From Pseudobacillus wudalianchiensis (lineage in GTDB: Bacteria; Bacillota; Bacilli; Bacillales; Domibacillaceae), in the NCBI RefSeq assembly GCF_001685015.1, contig NZ_MAYT01000001.1, forward strand, positions 186,001 to 250,000: a DNA stretch of 64,000 nt, in the 5' to 3' direction. The notes under the pieces were generated by a model. It did not search any database. It was not told the origin of the DNA and saw nothing but the letters and a program-made list of their open reading frames with translations. Shown piece after piece: positions 1 to 6,447 of the stretch. The position numbers were made by a program, and so were the translations under genes. The first letter of the stretch is position 1. Each line of letters starts with the position of its first letter.

Positions 1-2
1 AC

Positions 3-1433
3 GCCTGTCGTCATCCTCAGCAGTTGGCGATAAAAACATTAAATCGGGAAGTAAGCTGGCGTGATTGGCATGCGCTCGTTCGGCAAACGGCCAATTGGCT
101 AGAGTTAAAGAAAAAACATAACAAAACGGTAGGCATTCTCATGGAGAATGGACTGCCGTTTTTGCAATTATTTGCCGGAGCTGCAGCAGCTGGCTGGACG
201 GCTGTTCCGTTAGATCTGAGATGGAACAGCCATGAACTAGAAAAGCGGCTTCGCATTTGTTCTCCCTCTCTTATCGTAACAACCGGCAGCTTCCATAAAA
301 AAATAGACTCTATGCGTTTCTCTGTTTTTACATGGGATAAAGTATCAGGAGAAATAGATAGGATGCACGCTTATTCAGGAGAAGAAGTGGAGGAGGAGAG
401 CCCCTTTTACATGGGGTTTACATCAGGCTCTACAGGAGAACCAAAAGCGTTTATCCGTTCTCATCGCTCTTGGCTGGCTAGTTTTAAATGCAACGAATAT
501 GATTTTGGACTTACAGAAAATGAATGTGTACTCATACCGGGTGCGCTTTTTCATTCTCATTTTCTCTACGGAGCGATCAGTACCCTGTTTTTAGGCGGCA
601 CTGTCTATTTATTGGAAAAGTTTTCTCCATCTGAAACGTTGCGCATTGTGCACCACTATCCGATCACCGTTGTTTATCTTGTGCCGACAATGATTGAGGC
701 TCTCTTAAGAAAAGAAGAGATGGTAGAGAAGCCTTTAACGTTTATTTCTTCGGGAGCGAAATGGGAAAAAGATTCGAAACAGAAGATACGAAGGCTGTTC
801 CCGCATCTACTGATGTTCGAATTTTATGGAGCTGGTGAGCTAAGCTTCGTCACCGTGTTGTCAAATGATGAACATAGCGAGAAACCAGATTCAGTCGGCA
901 AGCCCTGTTACGGTGTAGAGGTTGAAGTTCGTACAGAGGGCGGGAAAACGGCAGCCCCGTATGAAACCGGAAAAATTTTCGTAAAAAGCGATTTAGTTTG
1001 TATCAGCTATATAAAAGAAACAGGCGTACAACCTGTGCAGGATTCACAGGGCTGGAGCACGGTTGATGACATGGGATACCTGGACGAAGAAGGGTTTTTG
1101 TACATAAAAGGGCGAGAGAAGAACATGATTTTATACGGAGGAATGAATGTGTTCCCTGAAGAAATTGAAGCAGTCTTATCCATGCATCCTAAAGTGGAAC
1201 TAGCGGCTGTAGTGGGAATGAAGGATGCTTATTGGGGAGAGATCATTACAGCTGTTGTAAAAGGAGAAGCCATGAAGCAAGAGCTGAGAAAACTTTGTAA
1301 AGAACAATTAACTTCCTATAAGGTTCCACGAAGATGGTTTGTTTTAGATGAGTTTCCGATGACAGCCGGCGGGAAAATTGCCCGGGCACAATTGAAGGAA
1401 AAACTAGAAAAAGAGGTGTTCTCCCATTTATAA
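3..1433 (+). CDS. yhfT: Acyl-CoA synthetase, AMP-binding family (YhfT-like), 5' partial
   Basis: Activates a fatty acid to acyl-CoA through an acyl-adenylate. The reading frame is open to the left edge of the window; the first possible start (TTG at 24) has no ribosome binding site, so the true start probably lies outside. Visible motifs are the adenylate-forming P-loop TSGSTGEPK near residue 135, the YGAGELS adenine-binding motif, a GYLDEEGF hinge segment, YGGMNVFPEEIE, and the C-terminal catalytic lysine in TAGGKIARAQL. Length is close to that of B. subtilis YhfT (about 480 aa). The thiolase downstream overlaps or abuts it, the same partner as in the B. subtilis yhfS/yhfT pair, so the two are probably co-transcribed. 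The acyl chain used cannot be read from the sequence. Confidence 0.85.
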   Translation, partial: ACRHPQQLAIKTLNREVSWRDWHALVRQTANWLELKKKHNKTVGILMENGLPFLQLFAGAAAAGWTAVPLDLRWNSHELEKRLRICSPSLIVTTGSFHKKIDSMRFSVFTWDKVSGEIDRMHAYSGEEVEEESPFYMGFTSGSTGEPKAFIRSHRSWLASFKCNEYDFGLTENECVLIPGALFHSHFLYGAISTLFLGGTVYLLEKFSPSETLRIVHHYPITVVYLVPTMIEALLRKEEMVEKPLTFISSGAKWEKDSKQKIRRLFPHLLMFEFYGAGELSFVTVLSNDEHSEKPDSVGKPCYGVEVEVRTEGGKTAAPYETGKIFVKSDLVCISYIKETGVQPVQDSQGWSTVDDMGYLDEEGFLYIKGREKNMILYGGMNVFPEEIEAVLSMHPKVELAAVVGMKDAYWGEIITAVVKGEAMKQELRKLCKEQLTSYKVPRRWFVLDEFPMTAGGKIARAQLKEKLEKEVFSHL

Positions 1434-2523
1434 AGCAGTGATTGTGAAGGCCAAGCGGACACCGATTGGAAAAAAGAGTGGGGCGCTGAAAGCATGGCCG
1501 CCACATGAATTAGCGGCTCCTTTGCTTCAGCACCTGGCAAAGGGAATAGAGCTTGAAGTCAATGATGTCATTTTAGGAAACATTGTTGGGCCTGGCGGGA
1601 ATGTGGCCCGTTTAGCCTCATTACAGGCTGATTTGCCGCTTTCTGTACCGGGATTGACGATTGACCGTCAATGCAGCGCCGGCTTGGAAGCGATTCGGAT
1701 GGCCTGTTATTTTGTTCAAGGAGGGGCAGGAAAGGTATATATAGCAGGCGGGACAGAAAGCACAAGCACCTCTCCGTTCCCGGCTCGTGCCCGTTTTTCC
1801 CCTGATCATATTGGGGATCCTGATATGGGAATGGCCGCCGAATATGTAGCACAAGATTATGCCATTACGAGAGAAGAACAGGATGAATGGACAAAAATCA
1901 GCTGCGAACGAAGCTGGAAAGCCTTTGAAGAAGGGATCTATGCGCCAGAGATTATACAAATGGGTTCTTTAAGAAGCGACGAGGAATTTTATAAGAGGCG
2001 GGATATTGAAAAACTCGCCAAAAGAGCGAAAGCCGTCTTTCAGAGAGAAGGCGGCACAGTAACAGCCGTTAATAGCTGCGGCATTCATGATGGAGCTAGC
2101 GCCGTACTCGTTATGGAGGAACAAACCGCGCTAGCTCATCAACTTCAGCCAGTCATACGATTCGTTGACAGCCAGGTAGCCGGTGTGCATCCTCATTACC
2201 CAGGCATTGCTCCAGTGCCGGCTATTCAGCAGCTGCTGGCACGTAATCATTTAACGATCGAGGATATCGATTTAATAGAAATCAATGAGGCCTTTGCTGT
2301 CAAAATAGCAGCTTGTGCCCGAGAGCTCGGCATTCCTGCTCATAAATTAAATGTTCGGGGAGGGGCTCTGACACTTGGACATCCCTATGGCGCATCGGGG
2401 GCTATTTTAGTAACACGGCTGTTTTATGAAATGCAAAGAAGGCCGGAAGCTCGTTATACAATCGCTGCCTTAGGGAGCGGCGGAGGTGTCGGAACAGCCG
2501 TTTTGTTTGAAGCGATCAGGTGA
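1426..2523 (+). CDS. yhfS: Thiolase family protein (YhfS-like), probable ATT start, lacks second catalytic Cys
   Basis: Acetyl-CoA acyltransferase fold. The nucleophile is present in DRQCSAGLEA, as are NEAFA and GHPYGASGA. The position equivalent to the second active-site cysteine (family CxGGGxG) reads ALGSGGGVG, so that cysteine is glycine. The protein has about 365 residues, shorter than the usual 390. The first ordinary start codon is GTG at 1438, but it sits 19 nt from the ribosome binding site AGAGGTG (1412-1418). The in-frame ATT at 1426 lies 7 nt from that site and would give an N-terminus IYKAVIVKAKRTPIG, which fits the family pattern. A stop codon at 1405 excludes anything further upstream. 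With the missing cysteine the reaction may differ from classical thiolysis, so the exact activity is uncertain. Confidence 0.85.
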   Translation: MYKAVIVKAKRTPIGKKSGALKAWPPHELAAPLLQHLAKGIELEVNDVILGNIVGPGGNVARLASLQADLPLSVPGLTIDRQCSAGLEAIRMACYFVQGGAGKVYIAGGTESTSTSPFPARARFSPDHIGDPDMGMAAEYVAQDYAITREEQDEWTKISCERSWKAFEEGIYAPEIIQMGSLRSDEEFYKRRDIEKLAKRAKAVFQREGGTVTAVNSCGIHDGASAVLVMEEQTALAHQLQPVIRFVDSQVAGVHPHYPGIAPVPAIQQLLARNHLTIEDIDLIEINEAFAVKIAACARELGIPAHKLNVRGGALTLGHPYGASGAILVTRLFYEMQRRPEARYTIAALGSGGGVGTAVLFEAIR

Positions 2524-2550
2524 AAAAAGTCATACCATGGGGGGATAGAG

Positions 2551-3111
2551 GTGAAATCGATTTTGCTGGAGTTTCCAAGTGAACTTTATTCGGCAAGGTT
2601 ATTGATTAGAATGCCGATGCCGGGAGACGGAAAAATGGTGCATGAAGCAATCGATGCTTCGAGAGAGGAGCTGCAAGTCTGGCTGCCGTTTGCGAAGCAT
2701 AAACAAAGCTTAGAGGAAACAGAGGCTAACGTAAGAGAGGCCCATGCTGAATTTTTAACCCGTAAAGATTTGCGGTTTCATGTTTTCCATAAAGAAACGG
2801 GAGAATTTATCGGATCAACAGGCTTGCACCGTATAAACTGGAACGTGCCGAAGTTTGAAATCGGTTATTGGATTGACACGCGCCAAAGCGGTAAAGGCTA
2901 TATCACGGAAGCGGTGGAAGCACTCACGAATTTTGCCTTTGACGTGTTACAGGCACGGCGGGTGGAAATTCGCTGTGATGAAAAAAATAACAAGAGCCGG
3001 GCGATCCCCGAAAAGCTCGGATTTTATTTAGAAGGCACCTTGCGTCACGATGACGTAGCAGTCGATGGAGAAGAACTCAGGAACACCTGTATTTATTCAA
3101 AAATCAAATGA
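2551..3111 (+). CDS. GNAT family N-acetyltransferase, RimJ/RimL type
   Basis: Predicted acetyl-CoA-dependent N-acetyltransferase of 186 aa. The GNAT fold is recognisable from an opening strand with the family signature LYSARLLIRMPMPGDG, the central GEFIGSTGLHRI strand pair, and the acetyl-CoA-binding segment RQSGKGYITEAVEAL (family pattern R/Q-x2-G-x-G/A followed by a helix). The later NNKSRAIPEKLGFYLEGTLR matches the RimJ/RimL signature in which a residue after N-x-x-S is followed by EKLGF. Those proteins acetylate ribosomal protein N-termini or small substrates; the substrate here is unknown. The start is GTG, preceded by a G-rich ribosome binding site, 27 bases after the thiolase stop, so it may share that transcript. 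Confidence 0.85.
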   Translation: MKSILLEFPSELYSARLLIRMPMPGDGKMVHEAIDASREELQVWLPFAKHKQSLEETEANVREAHAEFLTRKDLRFHVFHKETGEFIGSTGLHRINWNVPKFEIGYWIDTRQSGKGYITEAVEALTNFAFDVLQARRVEIRCDEKNNKSRAIPEKLGFYLEGTLRHDDVAVDGEELRNTCIYSKIK

Positions 3112-3184
3112 GCCACAAGTACTGCATAATGCTAAGGCAGATGGGAAAAATAAAGGGCAGTATAAACGAAAGGAGTCCATGGAA

Positions 3185-3331
3185 ATGAGTGTATACGAAC
3201 GCTTCCCCGTCGCTGATCTGAACGGAAACCACCTGCAAAGAGTGCAGTCATTGGAGCAAGAATTAAGACAGGAATTGGGCGAGAATATTGTGCTGATTGC
3301 TTATGATGAAGAAGATAAGCAAGGCAAATAA
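3185..3331 (+). CDS. Small hypothetical protein, 48 aa
   Basis: Short acidic protein beginning MSVYERFPVADLNG and ending DEEDKQGK. The chosen ATG lies 9 nt after AAAGGAG (3169-3175). The ATG at 3179 would be only 3 nt away, too close for good initiation. The middle (QSLEQELRQELGENIVLIAY) is predicted helix then strand. I do not recognise a domain. It follows the acetyltransferase by 73 bases on the same strand. Support comes from the strong ribosome binding site and protein-like composition only. Confidence 0.55.
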   Translation: MSVYERFPVADLNGNHLQRVQSLEQELRQELGENIVLIAYDEEDKQGK

Positions 3332-3394
3332 GAGACTCACCTCTGGTTAAGCAGTCACAGCAATAATTTAAAATGTCACAAGGCTTGTAGATTT

Positions 3395-3427
3395 GCTTGT
3401 TCCATTATCATACATAATAGAACAAGC
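3395..3427. repeat. Imperfect inverted repeat in convergent gap
   Basis: GCTTGTTC (3395-3402) pairs with GAACAAGC (3420-3427). The inner ATTAT pairs with ATAAT after a single C/A mismatch, leaving a 5-nt loop. It lies between a plus-strand and a minus-strand gene, where a two-way terminator would be expected, but there is no clear U-run on either side. Confidence 0.45.
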
Positions 3428-3538
3428 AGGTTACAGGCTATTTTGTATTGCTGGTGGTTTTTCCTAAAAAAGTTTATTAGAAGTAAGATTTAAGACTCAA
3501 CTTTTCTTTCCTGCACTATAGCCACAGAGAATAAGCAA

Positions 3539-3829
3539 TTAATCTGCTTCGTTACTTCTTGAGCTTTCTTCTTTGATTTGATCCGTGCTATTTGAAATTA
3601 AAAGCTCTTTTATAGAACTATCGCTTACCGTAATATTCACTCCTTCTTCTGAGTTTAAGAAATAGCATAGAGAGAGTGCTTTTTCAGCAGAGTCATTCTT
3701 CAACTGATTAAACCTTTTCTCAAGCTTCTTAAAATCAGCTTTTAACATGTTAAGCTCATTTTCTATTTTTTCATTTTGTTCGATAAGCTTGTCCGCTAGT
3801 TTTGCTAATTTGCTAAACTCATTCATCAT
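3539..3829 (-). CDS. Hypothetical coiled-coil protein
   Basis: About 96 aa from the chosen start. The first two thirds form a heptad-like coiled coil (KLADKLIEQNEKIENELNML, then KADFKKLEKRFNQLKN), followed by a shorter acidic/serine-rich tail with a possible beta segment (GVNITVSDSSIKEL). The frame is open to an ATG at 3865, but no ribosome binding site precedes that codon. The paired ATG codons at 3829 and 3826 have GGAAAGG about 11 nt upstream and are preferred. No family recognised. It is a single gene facing its neighbours, at the edge of the spore-surface cluster, with no visible link to it beyond position. Confidence 0.55.
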   Translation of the reverse strand: MMNEFSKLAKLADKLIEQNEKIENELNMLKADFKKLEKRFNQLKNDSAEKALSLCYFLNSEEGVNITVSDSSIKELLISNSTDQIKEESSRSNEAD

Positions 3830-3972
3830 CCTTTCATCAACCTTTCCCAAGAGTGAAGTATACATCGTTAATATTATTTAATGTAAAGAAAAAGGTTTGG
3901 TGCAGGCATTAGTGGAATTTTTAGTTTCTGGAGATAAGGGGGTAGACTGTCCATCCTTTTTTTATAGAGGTG

Positions 3973-3981
3973 CATACAGTA
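3973..3981 (+). promoter_or_regulatory. Candidate SigK -10 element (CATACAGTA)
   Basis: Matches the mother-cell SigK -10 consensus CATANNNTA exactly and lies 63 nt before the next gene's ATG. The -35 (AC) is not convincing at the expected distance. The case rests on the same element recurring upstream of three other low-complexity genes nearby and upstream of gerE. Confidence 0.5.
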
Positions 3982-4044
3982 GTAAAGAAAGGAAGGTCAA
4001 ATTCATTTGATCCCTTACATCATTAAGAAAGGAGTGGCAAAGAT

Positions 4045-4347
4045 ATGAGTAATGGAGGATACCCGCCAGCTAAAAAATGCTGTTGTGAAGCACCAAAGTA
4101 TGTCCACATCACATTTAAAAATAACTGGATTGGAAATGTCAATGTTTACAATGCTGCATGTTCCGGCGGTTACGGTGGAGGCCCTGTAACTTTTGAGTTT
4201 GGCGGCGATCAAACGAATAAAGCGACTGCGGTCCAAATTGAGGGGGACACTTTCCAAATTAATGTGGCAGATGATGGAGGAACGAATCTTGGCAACGATA
4301 ACACAGATATTAATTCTATAGGTATTAGTCAAAGCAATCAACAGTAG
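4045..4347 (+). CDS. Small Cys/Gly-rich hypothetical protein, probable spore-surface component
   Basis: 100 aa with no signal peptide. It opens with a CCC cluster (residues 11-13, AKKCCCEAP), then a stretch of alternating hydrophobic residues suggesting beta strands (YVHITFKNNWIGNVNVYNAAC), a glycine-rich turn (SGGYGGGP), and more strand-like sequence ending in a polar, Asn/Ser/Gln-rich tail. AAAGGAG lies 10 nt before the ATG. A SigK-type -10 upstream and a strong terminator downstream make it a single-gene unit. I do not recognise a named family. The spore role is inferred from the promoter element and the neighbourhood. Confidence 0.7.
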   Translation: MSNGGYPPAKKCCCEAPKYVHITFKNNWIGNVNVYNAACSGGYGGGPVTFEFGGDQTNKATAVQIEGDTFQINVADDGGTNLGNDNTDINSIGISQSNQQ

Positions 4348-4399
4348 TTTTAAGACTCGTTAAATCAGTCAACATTTCTTTTGCCAGCTGAGAAAAGAG

Positions 4400-4433
4400 G
4401 CGCCCGAAAAGCAGAGCTTTTTGGGCGCTTTTT
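4400..4433 (+). terminator. Rho-independent terminator
   Basis: A 13-bp stem (GCGCCCGAAAAGC with GCTTTTTGGGCGC, one G-U pair) closes a 3-nt loop and is followed by a run of T. It ends the transcript of the Cys/Gly-rich gene. Confidence 0.9.
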
Positions 4434-4554
4434 CGTGATGAAGATTACCATTATCTTCTGTGAAAGTTTGCATGACAGTGTACGTTTTGCAGGAAGTGGC
4501 TCTGCTTGTTTTAATTGTTTTCCTAATATATTTAATTAAATACGTCACAATAAA

Positions 4555-4593
4555 AAACTCCAAGCTTTCCAAAAAACTAAAAGCTTAGAGTTT
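4555..4593. repeat. Inverted repeat between convergent genes
   Basis: AAACTC-C-AAGCTTT (4555-4568) pairs with AAAGCTT-A-GAGTTT (4580-4593) with one central mismatch and an 11-nt loop. It is AT-rich with no clear U-run. Role unknown. Confidence 0.5.
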
Positions 4594-4618
4594 CATAAAG
4601 TCTATTATAAATAGTCTT

Positions 4619-4651
4619 ACAAGAAGAGAACAGCAGTGATTCTCTTCTTGT
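4619..4651 (-). terminator. Probable terminator for the His-rich protein gene
   Basis: Perfect 12-bp hairpin ACAAGAAGAGAA / TTCTCTTCTTGT with a 9-nt loop, directly beyond the stop codon of the minus-strand gene. The U-run is weak on the minus strand. Confidence 0.6.
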
Positions 4652-4665
4652 TTATTGTTACATTA

Positions 4666-5352
4666 TTAGTCGATTACTGCAGCTGTAAATACAACAGGTC
4701 CTACAATCAAGGCTCTGTCATTTTGGTCATCTTGAACTACTTCTGCTGTCAAGAAATATTCTGTGTCATCGTCGTGATGGGAGTGTTTGTGGCCAAAAGG
4801 AGAAGCATCTACATGGATAAAGCTCGTAGTTCTTGCCCGTAATTCGTTAATATCTACCCCTACTCCATCTCTTGTTGCAAAGATAATTTCGCCGTTTGGA
4901 GACCCTTTTCTAATGCGGAACTCTACAACTAAACCATCACTAGTCTGAACATTATTCGCTCTCCAACCTACTGTAGCGGCTAACCAAACTGCATCGTCAG
5001 AACATTTATGTTTTTTGCAGCCATCTTTGTGTTTGTGGTCGTGATCGTGCTTGTGTCCGTGATGGTGGTCGCAGTCGCATTTATGTTTATGATCGTGATG
5101 GTGATGCTTAGGACAGAGAGAAATCTTAGCTAGTACTTCTTCTTCGTTTCTGCGGATTACTTTAAATGGGCTTTGCATCGGAACACTTACCGGCTCATCA
5201 AATCGAAACTGTTTTAAATCGTCTTTATTACTCATTTCTTTCACCTCCTCATTATGATCCTCATGATGGTAGTAATTACAGCGTTTGCAGTGCTTATCAT
5301 ATTTATCGTTGTGATGCTTACAGTGCTTGCATTTCCAATACTTGTCGCTCAA
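4666..5352 (-). CDS. His-rich metal-binding protein with N-terminal RanBP2-like zinc finger; two likely starts
   Basis: 228 aa from the TTG start. Residues 6-25 read W-x-C-x2-C-x3-N-x6-C-x2-C, exactly the RanBP2-type zinc-finger pattern. Residues about 80-117 are a His/Asp/Lys/Cys-rich segment with HHHHDHKHK and HHHGHKHDHDHKHK, expected to bind metal. The last 110 residues are strand-rich (VWLAATVGWRANNVQT to VGPVVFTAAVID) and interrupted by a second His cluster (GHKHSHHDDD). The TTG has AAAGGAGG 8 nt upstream. An internal in-frame ATG at 5235 has an even better ribosome binding site, so a short form of about 189 aa without the finger is likely. An upstream CATAGGATA suggests SigK control. 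No named family recognised; probably a spore coat or exosporium protein. Confidence 0.75.
   Translation of the reverse strand: MSDKYWKCKHCKHHNDKYDKHCKRCNYYHHEDHNEEVKEMSNKDDLKQFRFDEPVSVPMQSPFKVIRRNEEEVLAKISLCPKHHHHDHKHKCDCDHHHGHKHDHDHKHKDGCKKHKCSDDAVWLAATVGWRANNVQTSDGLVVEFRIRKGSPNGEIIFATRDGVGVDINELRARTTSFIHVDASPFGHKHSHHDDDTEYFLTAEVVQDDQNDRALIVGPVVFTAAVID
5233..5250 (-). promoter_or_regulatory. Internal ribosome binding site and ATG within the His-rich gene
   Basis: On the minus strand GAGGAGGTG (8 of 9 complementary to the 16S rRNA tail) lies 6 nt before ATG 5235, inside the open frame that starts at TTG 5352. Such a strong site inside a gene predicts a second, shorter product starting MSNKDDLKQF. 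Confidence 0.7.
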
Positions 5353-5377
5353 GGACTGTTCCTCCTTTCTTTTAAAA

Positions 5378-5411
5378 GTAGTCAAGCAAAGTGAGCCAAT
5401 CACTTGACTAC
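5378..5411 (-). repeat. Leader hairpin of the His-rich gene
   Basis: GTAGTCAAG and CTTGACTAC form a perfect 9-bp stem between the candidate promoter and the ribosome binding site of the TTG start. It could affect translation or mRNA stability; no known leader family is recognised. Confidence 0.45.
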
Positions 5412-5413
5412 TA

Positions 5414-5422
5414 TATCCTATG
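5414..5422 (-). promoter_or_regulatory. Candidate SigK -10 element (CATAGGATA, minus strand)
   Basis: Exact CATANNNTA match about 60 nt before the TTG start of the His-rich gene. An AC dinucleotide lies 19 nt upstream, slightly further than the usual 16-17 nt. Confidence 0.5.
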
Positions 5423-5593
5423 GTTTTTTATTTAATCGGCATGGTTTTTCTACCTATTGTTATAAAAAAGGGTTTTTGTCTATCAGGTTTTAATGAATAG
5501 GAGGATTAGTTAGCACGTAAATTGGTGAGCTAAAACATCATAAGAAAAAATATTTCTATCATCATATTTATTTAATTTTTTTCTTTCTCGTAT

Positions 5594-5602
5594 CATAGCT
5601 TA
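5594..5602 (+). promoter_or_regulatory. Candidate SigK -10 element (CATAGCTTA)
   Basis: Exact CATANNNTA match 21 nt before the ATG of the Asp/Arg repeat gene. It would give a very short leader that begins just before the ribosome binding site. No AC -35 is visible at the normal distance. Confidence 0.4.
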
Positions 5603-5623
5603 ATAATGAAAGGGGAGATGAAC

Positions 5624-6193
5624 ATGCCAAAACATGGAAAAGAACACAAACACCACGAAGAAGATAATAAGCACGATTGGGATCACGATCGAGGGTGGGA
5701 CAAAGACCACGATCGTGATTGGGATCAAGATTGCAGCTGCGACCATGACAGCGGCCATGATTGGGATAGCGACCGTGACAAGGATCGTGACCATGACAGC
5801 GGCCATGATTGGGACAGCGGCCGTGACAAACATCGTGGTCATGACAGCGACCGAGATAAAGGTCGCGACCATGGCAGAGACCGCGACAAAGGTCGCGACC
5901 ATGGCAGAGACCGCGACAAGGGTCGCGACCATGGCAGGGATCGTGACAAAGATCGCGACCATGGCAGAGACCGTGACAAAGATCGAGGCCATGACAAAGA
6001 CCACGGCAGAGACCGAGATAAAGATCGCCACCGATTAGACGATTTAGAAGACAAGATAAGAAGCCTGGGAAGAAAAGTTGCACGGTTAGAAAGAGAGGTT
6101 GACCAGTTAGATAGAGAAAATGCACGCCAACAAGGACAAATTGATCGGCTTGAAGAAGAAGTTGCCCGCCTTAAAAAGAAGTGCGATTGTTAA
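5624..6193 (+). CDS. Asp/Arg/His decapeptide-repeat protein with C-terminal coiled coil
   Basis: 189 aa from the ATG that follows AAAGGGGAG. The first 135 residues are almost entirely Asp, Arg, His, Lys and Gly. DHDSGHDWDS occurs twice near residues 40-66, and DRDKGRDHGR is repeated about five times near residues 75-124. The last 50 residues switch to a clear heptad coiled coil (LDDLEDKIRSLGRKVARLE and onward) ending in CDC, with another CSC near residue 37. The design, a charged repeat arm plus an oligomerisation helix plus cysteines, suggests a structural surface protein. Repeat units are almost identical at DNA level, which points to recent expansion. No homologous family recognised. Opposite-strand open frames here are artefacts of the repeat. 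Confidence 0.75.
   Translation: MPKHGKEHKHHEEDNKHDWDHDRGWDKDHDRDWDQDCSCDHDSGHDWDSDRDKDRDHDSGHDWDSGRDKHRGHDSDRDKGRDHGRDRDKGRDHGRDRDKGRDHGRDRDKDRDHGRDRDKDRGHDKDHGRDRDKDRHRLDDLEDKIRSLGRKVARLEREVDQLDRENARQQGQIDRLEEEVARLKKKCDC
5846..5995 (+). repeat. 30-bp in-frame tandem repeats
   Basis: About five copies of a 30-bp unit encoding DRDKGRDHGR, differing by a few silent or G/D-changing substitutions. It is coding and in frame with the Asp/Arg-rich gene, and there are no spacers, so it is not a CRISPR array. Confidence 0.85.
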
Positions 6194-6235
6194 TTCTCTG
6201 AGAAAGAACAAACCTATTTAAAATAAGTAATATGA

Positions 6236-6264
6236 GCAGACGGAAGATCTCCGTCTGCTTTTTT
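6236..6264 (+). terminator. Rho-independent terminator
   Basis: GCAGACGGA / TCCGTCTGC, a perfect 9-bp stem with a 5-nt loop, followed by TTTTTT. Ends the transcript of the decapeptide-repeat gene. Confidence 0.92.
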
Positions 6265-6447
6265 GTTTCATCAGTTATGGCTTTATAAGCTTCTTTCCTA
6301 ATTACTTATAGAATAGAGACAAACACATAATTTAAGGAACTAGTGAGCTGCCTAGTTCGTATTCTATAGAATGGAATATAAATAGAAATGAGAGGGTAAA
6401 ACGGGGCTTGATAGAGAATTTATCTTAATGAAAAGGAAGAACTATCG

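Noticed and set aside
5846-5995. Possible CRISPR array
   Set aside because: Units are contiguous without unique spacers and keep one reading frame. No cas genes in the window.
5600-6054. Long minus-strand and second plus-strand open frames across the Asp/Arg repeat gene
   Set aside because: They arise because the 30-bp repeat contains no stops in several frames. No ribosome binding sites, and the compositions (Ser-Arg or Val-Ala-Met repeats) mirror the repeat.
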